A stretch of 64,000 nucleotides of DNA from Leptasterias polaris (GCA_037783415.1 JAZGTN010000089.1:1054001-1118000), one strand, 5' to 3'; shown: positions 49,049-61,384, counted from the stretch's first letter. The notes: generated by a model not told the origin, from the sequence alone. Translations and numbers: made by a program.

Positions 49049-52000
49049 CCAAAAGAGCAATCGATTAAACCAAATGAGCAATCGATTAAACTTAATGAGC
49101 AATCGATTAAACCAAATGAGCAATCGACTAAACCAAATGAGCAATACAAATGAGTAATCGACTCAACCAAATGAGCAATCGATTAAACCAAATGAGCAAT
49201 CGATTAAACCAAATGAGCAATCCAAATGAGCAATCGATTAAACCAAATGAGCAATCGATTAAACCAAATGAGCAATCCAAATGAGCAATCGACTAAACCA
49301 AATGAGCAATCGAATAAACCAAATGAGCATTCGATTAAACCAAATGAGCAATCGATTAAACCAAATGAGCAATCGAATAAACCAAATGAGCATTCGATTA
49401 AACCAAATGAGCAATCGATTAAACCAAATGAGCAATCGATTAAACCAAATGAGCAATCGACTAAACCAAATGAGCAATCGACTAAACCAAATGAGCAATC
49501 GATTAAACCAAATGAGCAATCGACTAAACCAAATGAGCAATACAAATGAGTAATCGACTCAACCAAATGAGCAATCGATTAAACCAAATGAGCAATCGAT
49601 TAAACCAAATGAGCAATCCAAATGAGCAATCGACTAAACCAAATGAGCAATCGAATAAACCAAATGAGCATTCGATTAAACCAAATGAGCAATCGATTAA
49701 ACCAAATGAGCAATCGATTAAACCAAATGAGCAATCGACTAAACCAAATGAGCAATCGACTAAACCAAATGAGCAATCGACTAAACCAAATGAGCAATAC
49801 AAATGAGTAATCGACTCAACCAAATGAGCAATCGATTAAACCAAATGAGCAATCGATTAAACCAAATGAGCAATCCAAATGAGCAATCGACTAAACCAAA
49901 TGAGCAATCGATTAAACCAAATGAGCAATCCAAATGAGCAATCGACTAAACCAAATGAGCAATCGACTAAACCAAATGAGCAATCGATTAAACCAAATGA
50001 GCAATCCAAATGAGCAATCGACTAAACCAAATGAGCAATCGACTAAACCAAATGAGCAATCGATTAAACCAAATGAGCAATCGACTAAACCAAATGAGCA
50101 ATACAAATGAGTAATCGACTCAACCAAATGAGCAATCGATTAAACCAAATGAGCAATCGATTAAACCAAATGAGCAATCCAAATGAGCAATCGACTAAAC
50201 CAAATGAGCAATCGAATAAACCAAATGAGCATTCGATTAAACCAAATGAGCAATCGATTAAACCAAATGAGCAATCGATTAAACCAAATGAGCAATCGAC
50301 TAAACCAAATGAGCAATCGATTAAACCAAATGAGCAATCGATTAAACCAAATGAGCAATCGACTAAACCAAATGAGCAATACAAATGAGTAATCGACTCA
50401 ACCAAATGAGCAATCGATTAAACCAAATGAGCAATCGATTAAACCAAATGAGCAATCCAAATGAGCAATCGACTAAACCAAATGAGCAATCGAATAAACC
50501 AAATGAGCATTCGATTAAACCAAATGAGCAATCGATTAAACCAAATGAGCAATCGATTAAACCAAATGAGCAATCGACTAAACCAAATGAGCAATCGACT
50601 AAACCAAATGAGCAATCGACTAAACCAAATGAGCAATCGATTAAACCAAATGAGCAATCGATTAATCCAAATGAGCAATCCAAATGAGCAATCGACTAAA
50701 CCAAATGAGCAATCGACTAAACCAAATGAGCAATCGATTAAACCAAATGAGCAATCCAAATGAGCAATCGACTAAACCAAATGAGCAATCGACTAAACCA
50801 AATGAGCAATTGATTAAACCAAATGACCAATCGACTAAACCAAATGAGCAATCTACTAAACCAAAAGAGCAATCCAAATGAGCAATCGCCTAAACCAAAT
50901 GAGCAATCGATTAAACCAAAAACCAAATGAGCAATCGACTAAACCAAATGAGCAATCGATTAAACCAAATGAGCAATCCAAATGAGCAATCGACTAAACC
51001 AAATGAGCAATCGACTAAACCAAATGAGCAATCGATTAAACCAAATGAGCAATCCAAATGAGCAATCGACTAAACCAAATGAGCAATCGACTAAACCAAA
51101 TGAGCAATCGATTAAACCAAATGAGCAATCGACTAAACCAAATGAGCAAATGAGCAATACAAATGAGCAATCGACTCAACCAAATGAGCAATCGATTAAA
51201 CCAAATGCGCAATCGACTAAACCAAATGAGCAATCGATTAAACTTAATGAGCAATCGACTAAACCAAAGAGCAATCGATTAAACCAAATGAGCAATCGAC
51301 TAAACCAAATGAGCAATCGATTAAACCAAATGAGCAATCGATTAAACCAAATGAGCAATCGATTAAACTTAATGAGCAATCGACTAAACCAAATGAGCAA
51401 TCGATTAAACCAAATGAGCAATCGACTAAACCAAAAGAGCAATCGATTAAACCAAATGAGCAATCGATTATACTTAATGAGCAATCGACTAAACCAAATG
51501 AGCAATCGATTATACTTAATGAGCAATCGACTAAACCAAAAGAGCAATCGATTAAACCAAATGAGCAATCGATTATACTTAATGAGCAATCGACTAAACC
51601 AAATGAGCAATCGACTAAACCAAATGAGCAATCGACTAAACCAAATGAGCAATCGACTAAACCAAATGAGCAATCGATTAAACCTAATGAGCAATCGACT
51701 AAACCAAATGAGCAATCGACTAAACCAAATGAGCAATCAATTAAACCAAATGAGCAATCGACTAAACCAAATGAGCAATCGATTAAACCAAATGAGCAAT
51801 CGATTAAACCAAATGAGCAATCGATTAAACCAAATGAGCAATCGATTAAACCAAATGAGCAATCGATTAAACCAAATGAGCAATCGATTAAACCAAATGA
51901 GCAATCGATTAAACCAAATGAGCAATCGATTAAACCAAATGAGCAATCCAAATGAGCAATCGACTAAACCAAATGAGCAATCGACTAAACCAAATGAGCA

Positions 52001-52467
52001 ATCGATTAAACCAAATGAGCAATCGATTAAACCAAATGAGCAATCGACTAAACCAAATGAGCAATACAAATGAGTAATCGACTCAACCAAATGAGCAATC
52101 GATTAAACCAAATGAGCAATCGATTAAACCAAATGAGCAATCCAAATGAGCAATCGACTAAACCAAATGAGCAATCGAATAAACCAAATGAGCATTCGAT
52201 TAAACCAAATGAGCAATCGATTAAACCAAATGAGCAATCGATTAAACCAAATGAGCAATCGACTAAACCAAATGAGCAATCGACTAAACCAAATGAGCAA
52301 TCGACTAAACCAAATGAGCAATCGATTAAACCAAATGAGCAATCGATTAATCCAAATGAGCAATCCAAATGAGCAATCGACTAAACCAAATGAGCAATCG
52401 ACTAAACCAAATGAGCAATCGATTAAACCAAATGAGCAATCCAAATGAGCAATCGACTAAACCAAAT
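49049..52467 (+). repeat. 21-bp satellite A, block 3 (about 163 units)
   Basis: Largest block. Higher-order structure is marked by junctions GAGCAATACAAATGAGTAAT at about 49141, 49536, 49792, 50097, 50383 and 52062, and by truncated GCAATCCAAATGAGCAATC units. The stretch beginning near 50383 (about 370 bp) is almost exactly repeated from 52062. Confidence 0.95.
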
Positions 52468-52794
52468 GTGACCCGCTCCATCGTAATCAGGAATAAGTCG
52501 CTGAGGCCAATCTACGTAACAGGCCATTGAAAGTGAATGTACGGTGAAAATCATGACCAGGTCGATTATCTGATCTTTGTATTTTTAGGAAGTGTAGTTA
52601 TCACAGATTACTCTCATAAATGTATTTGATGTAAAAACGATCAATAAAGATGAAAAAATAGAGGATTTGTGTGAGCCTCCAGTAAGTTTTTGGTCAAGGC
52701 AGCAATCAAGTCTTCCGAAAACCGCCCGTATTCCAAACATCGTTTTCCTATTTTTATAAAACTTACCCCTTTGTGTTTGGTATCGTCCGAAAGC

Positions 52795-53185
52795 TTATTA
52801 TTTGACACGTTCGAATGACGTATTTTTTTTTGGTCACATGCTAATGACTAACCAATGAAAACCTACTAAAAAACTGTAAACAAATTGATCTTGTTGCTAT
52901 GTCTGTGACCATGTGATGACGGTTTATGTATCTGATTGGCTGGCAATCGATGACTCACGGACTGAGCATGCGCAATAGCCTCAGAAGCTGACCTCTGACC
53001 GTACAGTGATCCGCGGGAAATTCCTGTCACACGTAAACACGTCTCCAAGACTCCATTTCGACTGCGCTGTTGTTCCGAATCCTTGTTATAAAAAAACATC
53101 CAAACAATTATTTAGTACTTTTTATGCTAGTGTTGATATTTGATTGTGTTAACCATCGAGTACTTGTGAATTTGGGGAAGTTTTA
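52795..53185 (+). promoter_or_regulatory. Promoter-like segment inside the TIR element
   Basis: Upstream of the ATG at 53186 there are two CCAAT-type boxes (ACCAATGAAA at 52850 and GATTGGCTGG, inverted, at 52936), a GCATGCGCAA word resembling an NRF1 site at 52968, and TTATAAAAAAA at 53084. These are known promoter-element types; their function here is inference. Confidence 0.4.
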
Positions 53186-53464
53186 ATGTCAAAATTGGCC
53201 ATGTCGCTTCCGAAACCGGGTGATGTTGAACACGCATTGGGCCTGCTTCGCGAGGCAAACCTCGGCGGTGTTACTTGTCGTGATGAAGGGGCACTGAACG
53301 ACCTCGTCCAAGAATATTTCTTGGACAATGGTCAGAAATCTGACGACGATGATGGTAGTGATGACATGTCTGATGGTGGTGGCAGTGATGAACAAGAAGA
53401 CGACGATCCACCGACAGTTGAAGGTGACAACATGGACCGCATTCGACCCATCCTGATATTTTAA
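53186..53464 (+). CDS. Acidic 92-codon ORF within TIR element, function unknown
   Basis: I do not recognise this protein. The N-terminal half (PKPGDVEHALGLLREANL, then ALNDLVQEYFLDNG) could be helical. The C-terminal half is strongly acidic (SDDDDGSDDMSDGGGSDEQE). Acidic N-terminal regions precede the DDE domain in some transposases, such as piggyBac-like ones, so this may be a first exon or remnant of a transposase whose catalytic part was deleted; a donor-like CGAAG... is not clearly present, but GAAG|GTGACA at 53423-53432 could serve as one. A second in-frame ATG lies 15 bases downstream of the first. Codon use is GC-richer than the flanks. Confidence 0.4.
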   Translation: MSKLAMSLPKPGDVEHALGLLREANLGGVTCRDEGALNDLVQEYFLDNGQKSDDDDGSDDMSDGGGSDEQEDDDPPTVEGDNMDRIRPILIF

Positions 53465-54036
53465 TATTTTATCAGTTAAAATTTCATATTGATAGTATGA
53501 ATATTATGTTTAACTTATTTCCACTAAGCAACTGGGCAGGCCAGTCAACAAACTTACGCCAATGAAAAACATAAAGCCAAATTTAAAATGGTGCATTTCA
53601 AACAGTGTCTATTTCAAAATATTCATAATTCATATTTCATATTTCATATTTAATTATATTAATGTGTTTTATTACAGTGGTGTTTAGTTCATTTTACCCC
53701 AAAATAGTTTGTATGAATTCCAGCAGTTCTGAATCGTGGAATAGTAATAAATTGACATGTTCAGTTGATATTTCACAAAAAGTTTGTTTTGGTGTGCATT
53801 ATTATTATGATATTTAGAGGTGTCATATTTCAAAAAATACTTAAGATGTGAAATCTTAACTCTAGGAGAATGTTCCCTAGGTAGTACCCTACTAATGTGG
53901 AAAATTGTATGACTTTCGGACAACAGGAAGTATTCCGTTGTTATGGTTGTTTATTGAAAAGCCTGCATTTGTGTTGACTTTTACAACTGTTTATTTAAAA
54001 GCTGTTTTTTTGGAATGTGGATTCGGCAAATAGCAG
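53465..54036. other. AT-rich right half of the TIR element
   Basis: No coding signal. A short CATATTTCATATTTCATATTTA repetition lies at about 53629-53650. Confidence 0.5.
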
Positions 54037-54150
54037 CTATACACTTGTAATGGGTATCACTAGAAAGCTTATAAAATTTCCTTTCTTGCTATGTGCATAT
54101 CTCAAAAAGTCATTTTGAGACATATACCTGATTTCGATGGAGCTGGTCAC

Positions 54151-55246
54151 AAATGAGCAATCGACTAAACCAAATGAGCAATCGACTAAACCAAATGAGC
54201 AATCGATTAAACCAAATGAGCAATCGACTAAACCAAATGAGCAATCGATTAAACCAAATGAGCAATTGATTAAACCAAATGAGCAATCGATTAAACCAAA
54301 TGACCAATCGACTAAACCAAATGAGCAATCGACTAAACCAAAAGAGCAATCCAAATGAGCAATCGCCTAAACCAAATGAGCAATCGATTAAACCAAAAAC
54401 CAAATGAGCAATCGACTAAACCAAATGAGCAATCGATTAAACCAAATGAGCAATCCAAATGAGCAATCGACTAAACCAAATGAGCAATCGACTAAACCAA
54501 ATGAGCAATCGATTAAACCAAATGAGCAATCCAAATGAGCAATCGACTAAACCAAATGAGCAATCGACTAAACCAAATGAGCAATCGATTAAACCAAATG
54601 AGCAATCGACTAAACCAAATGAGCAATCGACTAAACCAAATGAGCAATCGATTAAACCAAATGAGCAATCGATTAAACCAAATGAGCAATCGATTAAACT
54701 TAATGAGCAATCGACTAAACCAAATGAGCAATCGATTAAACCAAATGAGCAATCGACTAAACCAAAAGAGCAATCGATTAAACCAAATGAGCAATCGATT
54801 ATACTTAATGAGCAATCGACTAAACCAAATGAGCAATCGACTAAACCAAATGAGCAATCGACTAAACCAAATGAGCAATCGACTAAACCAAATGAGCAAT
54901 CGATTAAACAAAATGTGCAATCGACTAAACCAAGAGCAATCGACTAAACCAAATGAGCAATCGATTAAACAAAATGAGCAATCGACTAAACCAAATGAGC
55001 AATCGATTAAACCAAATGAGCAATCGACTAAACCAAATGAGCAATCGATTAAACCAAATGAGCAATCGATTAAACCAAATGAGCAATCGACTCAACCAAA
55101 TGAGCAATCGATTCAACCAAATGAGCAATCGACTAAACCAAATGAGCAATCGATTAAACCAAATGAGCAATCGATTAAACCAAATGAGCAATCGATTAAA
55201 CCAAATGAGCAATCGATTAAACCAAATGAGCAATCCAAATGAGCAA
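54151..55246 (+). repeat. 21-bp satellite A, block 4 (about 52 units)
   Basis: Shares unusual junctions with other blocks: AGCAATCGCCTAAACC and the AAACCAAAAACCAAATG unit at about 54357-54405 match 50880-50932, and AAATGTGCAATCGACTAAAC plus CCAAGAGC at 54909 matches block 2. It ends cleanly in repeat B. Confidence 0.95.
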
Positions 55247-56400
55247 TTACAAGGGGTAAGCCTTGCTGTTCATTCATGTTGATGTTTCAAGTCATTTGAG
55301 CCAAAATGACAAGAGGTAAGGCCTTGCTGTTCATTCCTTTTGGCGTTTCATTGCATTTTAGCAGAAATCACAAGGGGTAAGCCTTGCTGTTCATTCCTGA
55401 CGATGTTTCATGTCATTTGAGCCAAAATCACAAGGGGTAAGCCTTGTTCATTCCTGTTGATGTTTCATGTCATTTGAGCCAAAATGACAAGGGGTAAGGC
55501 CTTGCTGTTCATTCCTTTTGGCGTTTCATTGCATTTTAGCAAAAATCACAAGGGGTAAGCCTTGCTGTTAATTCCTGTCGATGTTTCATGTCATTTGAGC
55601 CAAAATCACAAGGGGTAAGCCTTGCTGTTCTTTCCTGTCGATGTTTCAAATAATTTTAGCAAAAATTACAAGGGGTAGGAAGCCTTGCTGTTCATTCATG
55701 TTGATGTTTCAAGTCATTTGAGCCAAAATTACAAGGGGTAAGCCTTGCTGTTCATTCATGTTGATGTTTCAAGACATTTGAGCCAAAATCACAAGGGCTA
55801 AGCCTTGCTGTCCATTCATGTCATTTGTGCCAAAATCACAAGGGGTAAGCCTTGCTGTTCATTCCTGTTGATGTTTCAAGTCATTTGAGCCAAAATCACA
55901 AGGGCTAAGCCTTGCTGTCCATTCATGTCATTTGTGCCAAAATCACAAGGGGTAAGCCTTGCTGTTCATTCCTGTTGATGTTTCAAGTCATTTGAGCCAA
56001 AATCACAAGGGCTAAGCCTTGCTGTCCATTCATGTCATTTGTGCCAAAATCACAAGGGGTAAGCCTTGCTGTTCATTCCTGTTGATGTTTCAAGTCATTT
56101 TAGCCAAAATGACAAGGGGTAAGCCTTGCTGTTCATTCCTTTTGGCGTTTCATGTCATTTGAGCCAAAATGACAAGGGCTAAGCCTTGCTGTTCATTCAT
56201 GTTAATGTTTCATGTCATTTGAGCCAAAATGACAAGTGGGTAAGCATTGCTGTTTATTCATGTTGATGTTTCAAGTCATTTGAGCCAAAATAACAAGGGG
56301 GTAAGCCTTTTATGTTAATTCCTGTTGATGTTTCATGTTTTTATGTTGACGTTTCCTGTAATTTTAGCAAAAATTGAAAGGTTTGCAAGCCTTAGTGTTT
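55246..56400 (+). repeat. 60-bp tandem repeat B, right block (about 19 units)
   Basis: Units CAAGGGGTAAGCCTTGCTGT, TCATTCCTGTTGATGTTTCA and TGTCATTTGAGCCAAAATCA in a 60-bp period, with recurrent shorter 44-bp units (AAGGGCTAAGCCTTGCTGTC, CATTCATGTCATTTGTGCC) that alternate with full units between about 55790 and 56060, giving a roughly 105-bp higher-order period. Confidence 0.9.
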
Positions 56401-59400
56401 GCTACAAGTACATTCAAGTTCAATAACAATAAAACTCCATAGGTAATTTTTTTTCACTTTACACAATTGATTTCATAGAAAAAACGTTTTATTGATTTGC
56501 AAACAATTTTCCAAGGTCAGTTTACTAACATCTTGTGAGGGTTTTATGCAGTTCAGTTTTTACAATTTAAGGGAAATATTTTCTAGGCCTAAAACTTGAT
56601 TCTTGTGTAATATTTCAGCCACCCAACAAACCAGTTAAATATTTTTAAATTACAGCCAATAAGCCCTGAATCTCTTAATCGTACTATTCCATTCACAACT
56701 CTTAAAGCAATGTTCAACATAATTCCCAAAATTTGACAAACTACCGCTATTTTTTTAAAACAGAAATAATGCCAAAATAGGTTTATCATAAAAGAGGCGA
56801 AAGTAGGTCATGTTTCTGTCAATGGAATTATGAACTCTCACCCAGTGATTGCAGACAAGCACCCTCCCTCCATCTCGTAACTGGGTTAAAGTTCATAATT
56901 TCATGCACTTCCAAAACGCCTGCTATGATCATGACGACAAAGCTCCTTTTAACTTGAACAAATAAATGGTGTAAAATTAAGTTGTGAAAATGTCCAACAA
57001 CACAAAGCAATTTCAACATCTGAAACACCATTTTTCAGATTTCTTGTGTGCTATTAATGCAAACACACAAAAAACTGAAGAACTTGATGATTTTGTATCA
57101 ATAAAATGTATATTTGCAGAGCAATAACTTTTTGGTTTTTTGAACTCCATAAAAAATACATACATAAGCAAACCATGTAATTGACTTGGCTGTTCTACAC
57201 CTGTACCAATCTTAAGCGTCATGTTTAAGAAACTAATGTTTAAATACAGCAGAAATGTAAACCTGCTGTTAATACAAGTATTTTGTTATACTAGCGAGTT
57301 TAAAAGTATGTAAAATGTAAAATGGTAACTATTGATCCATATTGTGTATAGACAAAATGCCATTCTGGGAGGCAGAACTGGTGAAGTAACTCCTCAATAA
57401 ATAAGTGAATTTGAGAGAAAATTACCGAGTAATATACTCTGATTATTTGCATGTAGTATGTTAATCCAATTATAAACAAATCTTAATAAAGTGTAATTTA
57501 TTTTAACAATCAATTGCATCTTGCAAATCATTATTTTTCTGGACATCCATAGTAGCATACAAGCAGGTTGTCTATCATATTTTGTATGATTAAACTTTGG
57601 ATACTTTTTTTAACACCTGTAACAAAACAAAATTAGGAATGGTTAGGGCTAGTCTAGTTAAAGGTTACAACACTTGACGTATTTTCAACAATAAGGGTAA
57701 AATTAATAGCAATAAATACATCCCTTGTCCCTTGTCATGATAGGTAAAAAACTCTTTCTCCTCAATTTTCGTTTTAGGAATTCCTCAGTTTAAGCTGAAT
57801 ATTGGAACAGTTTCTGTAGTAATTATAAATTTTATATGCATAATGTCTACAATGAGAAAGCATTAACAAAAGTTATGATTTATAAATAAACTGTACTTGG
57901 CGATTAGATTTGTCATAATTCTTGGTCAACCCTTTACTTACGACTTACCACATACCAACTTAACATTTTGTTCTGTGTACATAAAACCCTAGTCCTTTAT
58001 AAACAGGGTGTACAAATCTTAGAGAGCATCTTATGTTAAAATGACAGGAAGGGGCCGTATCTCAATAATTGCATTTTGTGTTTTCACAAAGAGCCACACA
58101 TCCCCAACGATGCATGTAATCATTGCAACAGAAGAGCGTAGATGTAGGTCAAACGTTGTTGTGGCTACATGAAGAACCACAAATGTCATTGTCGGTTTGA
58201 TCATGTGACATGTGCATCCCTTTCCTAAGTAAAAACATGTTCATCAGTTGGGTGTAAAAGTAGGCCATCTCACTTTTTAGGTTTCACGAAGAGACACAAA
58301 TCCTTGACTAATTACTATGGCAATTAGACAATATTTATAAAAAAATCTGTCAGTCAATGGAGAGAATAAACTTTACAGAATCATATATGAGAGGTCTTAA
58401 ACCGCAAACTGTGGCTTTGGTTTGGCAGATTTGCAACTGCAAGCTCAGCAAAGTGCAAAATATAAATCACAAACATGCCTTTCGACTCTTCGTGAAAATT
58501 GTGATGATTTTTGATTCACTTTACTCAAGTAATATTAAGAAACATCAAGCAATTAGGCCTACCCTGTGAAAGTTTCAGGAACAGGTTTCTGTAAAATAAA
58601 ATCGGAATAACATTATGTTTCATAACTTCAAATTAGACCAGATGTCCTGAAACCTTGTAAAAGAAGACAAACATCTTCAATTATCAATGCAGAAATCCGC
58701 CATGAATATTCATCATAATTGTATGCATACAAAGTTGACCCTAAAATACATGTAAAAAGTATTACCCAGCAAGTTATAATTACAAATTAAGAAATCAACA
58801 TTTTGAACGAAAAATCTTAATGTACAGTGCATCACTTTGTTTAAAAATAAAATACATATAATTATGGGCAGTGGATTACACAAATGTTATTATTGTTCAG
58901 AGAAGTCTTTCAATATAATCCTGAAATATTACGGTAAACGGTCCCTGATAATCTTTTGATCGGCCAAAAATTAGTTTTCCTGATTCAAATGAAGCAAATT
59001 TGACTGAGGAAATCGAGGAAGAATCTAGAATGTAAAAACACTTCATTTCAATAAATTAAAATTCCATCACCTTCAATCACTATGATAATTTAAAATTAGT
59101 AGGCCTATTTACTCTTTGAGATTTACAAATTTCAAAACAAAATCTCTGCATTCTTTTCTCAACTAGAATTTAGAAAGCAATAATAAGGATTTTATTATTG
59201 TTTTTGGTTCTTTTTGGATCTTTTGATGTGTTTTTCAAAATCACTTCAAAACTAGCTTTAAGAATTTTACGGGGGAATTTTTTTTAGTTTTTTTTTTTTA
59301 ACTAAAATAAAATAAAAAAATTCTGGCAATAATAATTTTGCTGTAGATTTTAAATATATTAAATAGGCAAGCGTATACAATTTAATAAAACAAAATTGTT

Positions 59401-59786
59401 TCATTGTCTTCTTAAAAAAAAAAATTGCTGTTGCCATGGAAATGCTGAGGACATTTAAATTTTGGCAGACAGATTTCATCAATCCTTTGGCCTATCAATC
59501 ATTCAATATGTTAATTTCAGCTCACATCCTACAAAATATTTACGTAGGATTGTTTGAACTGGCAAATAATTAACATAAAATCTATACATTTTCAAACAGT
59601 TTGCCTTGTTCTTGTTGAGAATAATTTGTTTGCTTTTGCATTTTGTTCAGTGTACTTATTAAACAATTTACACCAAATTGACTAAATTTTTATGTAAAAG
59701 GTTATGACAGACTGTTTTGTAGTGTACCTACTTGCAAACTACATGCAGTATGTAGATCATTTATAGCATCTTTTGAAATGTGTTCA
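56401..59786. other. AT-rich region without recognised genes
   Basis: No ORF with coding character, splice-site pattern or clear repeat was found on either strand. It could be part of a long 3' UTR of a minus-strand gene (see 63799) or intergenic. Confidence 0.4.
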
Positions 59787-60145
59787 AGGCAGGGTACACC
59801 TTTGGTAATTATCAAAGACCAGTATCCTCACTTGGTGTATACCAACATATGCATATAAGTAACAAACCTGTGAAAATTTGGGCTCAATTGGTCATCGAAG
59901 TTGCAAGAAAATAATGAAAGAAAAATACACCCTTGTTGCATAGAATTGTGTGCTTTCAGATGCATGAAAAAGGGCTTCATGCCTGAAGCCTTTCTCAGAT
60001 GCACATTTTGGGGTGAAAAGTTCCGTATTTTCTAAAACTACATCTAACAATGTTTCATCATATCTTCAGTGCTCTTTACCAAGTAATATTTTTAAGATCA
60101 TTAACTTGTGGAGTGACTACCATTGGTACACCCTGACTTTAACAT
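59787..60145. mobile_element. TIR element, family M1, copy 4 (reverse)
   Basis: Ends GCAGGGTACACCTTTGGTAA and TTGGTACACCCTGACTTTAA are inverted matches. AAATTTGGGCTCAATTGGTC and ATCGAAGTTGCAAGAAAATA match copies 1 and 2, and GCATAGAATTGTGTGCTTTC matches copy 1. Confidence 0.75.
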
Positions 60146-60674
60146 AAATTTGAAAAATACTTGTTCAATTATATCTCAATCCTGAAATAACTCAATTTTT
60201 GATAATATATGAACTTGCACCCACCAATCGCAGATTTTGGGGGAAAAACTTCTCAAACAGCTGCCCTCACTTTAAAAAAACCTATTTTAAATATAACAAA
60301 CAACCACAGCACAGAAATATCTACAGTACTTATTTAAAAATCTCCCTCAAACTCATTTACACATCTGCTTTAAATTTATATGATACAACTGTACATGACG
60401 TGGACGGAATTAACTTTATCAACATTTAGTACAAAATAAATAGCGTCTAAAAAAGAGAATGCAATCTCTGCATGCAAAACATCTTGAGATTGGAGAGGTG
60501 AACTGAAAATGGATTTTATTCCTACATCCAATTTGGAAGAAAATGAAATGTTAACAGTAGAGTGACATTTTTGTTTAGACTCAATTAATTGGAGAATATT
60601 GTTTTATAGTTATTTGAATTGATGGGTTTTTGAGGCATTGCATGGTGAGGTATCACTGCCTATTTATTCTAATA
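60146..60674. other. AT-rich, nothing recognised
   Basis: No coding or repeat signal seen. Confidence 0.4.
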
Positions 60675-60815
60675 TTGAAAAGAATTTAATAAGCAGGACA
60701 GTTCTTTTCAGAACTAAGTAGTCTTAAAAATTCTGAAATCTACTCTGGCAAAATATCATAAATAGCAAGACAAGTTCTCAAGACCAAATCTACACAGCAG
60801 CGTAGACATGGTGTA
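60675..60815 (-). mobile_element. Dispersed repeat (family E), copy 2 (reverse)
   Basis: TTAATAAGCAGGACAGTTCTTTTCAGAACT, GCAAGACAAGTTCTCAAGA-type and ACATGGTGTACC words are the reverse complement of the block at 27590-27800, in the matching order; the GC-rich GGGCGGG end is missing. Confidence 0.6.
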
Positions 60816-61384
60816 CCACAATCTGAATATACATTGATATTTGAGTTATCATATTATCAGTCTCTCGTCAACCTGAGTTTTATTACAACCAAACAACCAG
60901 ACAACTCCTCTGTTGTAAATCCAATAAAGACTTAATAAGCTTAATCCCAGATGTCTATTTATAACTTGTACATCAGGTGAGATTAGTTCCGCAGTTTCTA
61001 ATGATACGCTTGGGAAATAAAGACAGACTTAAAGTTCCTGATGGTGGGTAGATATGTCTGGTAATCAGTTTACCATCAGTTAATAAGTTTCTGGAGAATA
61101 ATTCTTCTGCTTTATAATGAAGCTTGAACTCAATCAAGACTTCATTTTGTTCTTGTGAAGTGGAAACGATGATGTCAAAATCAACTCATACTAAGACTAC
61201 AATCCTAAGAGACACCAGGTTTATTGATTGACTTCAAAATTGCTTGAGCTTTGTCGCTGAGATATAGTAAAGCTTTAGGCAGTACAATGAACATCATGTG
61301 CAGAATATGCTCATTAAAAGCTCTTATAATTATAAGGGATTAATTTTGGCTTAACCTTACACCAAGGTGTCAAACGGACTGTAT
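60816..61384. other. AT-rich, nothing recognised
   Basis: No coding or repeat signal seen. Confidence 0.4.

Larger units (their letters stand above)
52468..54150. mobile_element. TIR DNA transposon inserted in satellite A
   Basis: The left terminus GTGACCCGCTCCATCG...AATCAGG and the inverted right terminus GTGACCAGCTCCATCG...AATCAGG agree in 22 of 24 bases. AAAT at 52464-52467 and 54151-54154 flanks the element, and removing one copy with the element restores a perfect satellite unit. This gives a 1,683-bp insertion with a 4-bp target-site duplication. No transposase catalytic domain is visible. The superfamily cannot be named from ends alone. Confidence 0.85.

Noticed and set aside
46626..49170. 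Minus-strand ORFs such as those reading FFVTSGQITRLFIYLF
   Set aside because: They are translations of satellite C units interrupted by poly-T length changes.
52866..53099. 77-codon minus-strand ORF in the TIR element
   Set aside because: Overlaps the promoter-like segment of the plus-strand ORF and has no recognised motif.
41546..55282. Many long repetitive ORFs (EQSIKPN, SNRLNQM, DCSFGLI, RLLIWFN repeats) as protein genes
   Set aside because: They arise on both strands and in several frames from a stop-free 21-bp satellite; no start context, splice structure or non-repeat domain supports them.
60199..60429. 76-codon plus-strand ORF
   Set aside because: AT-rich chance ORF without domain or context support.
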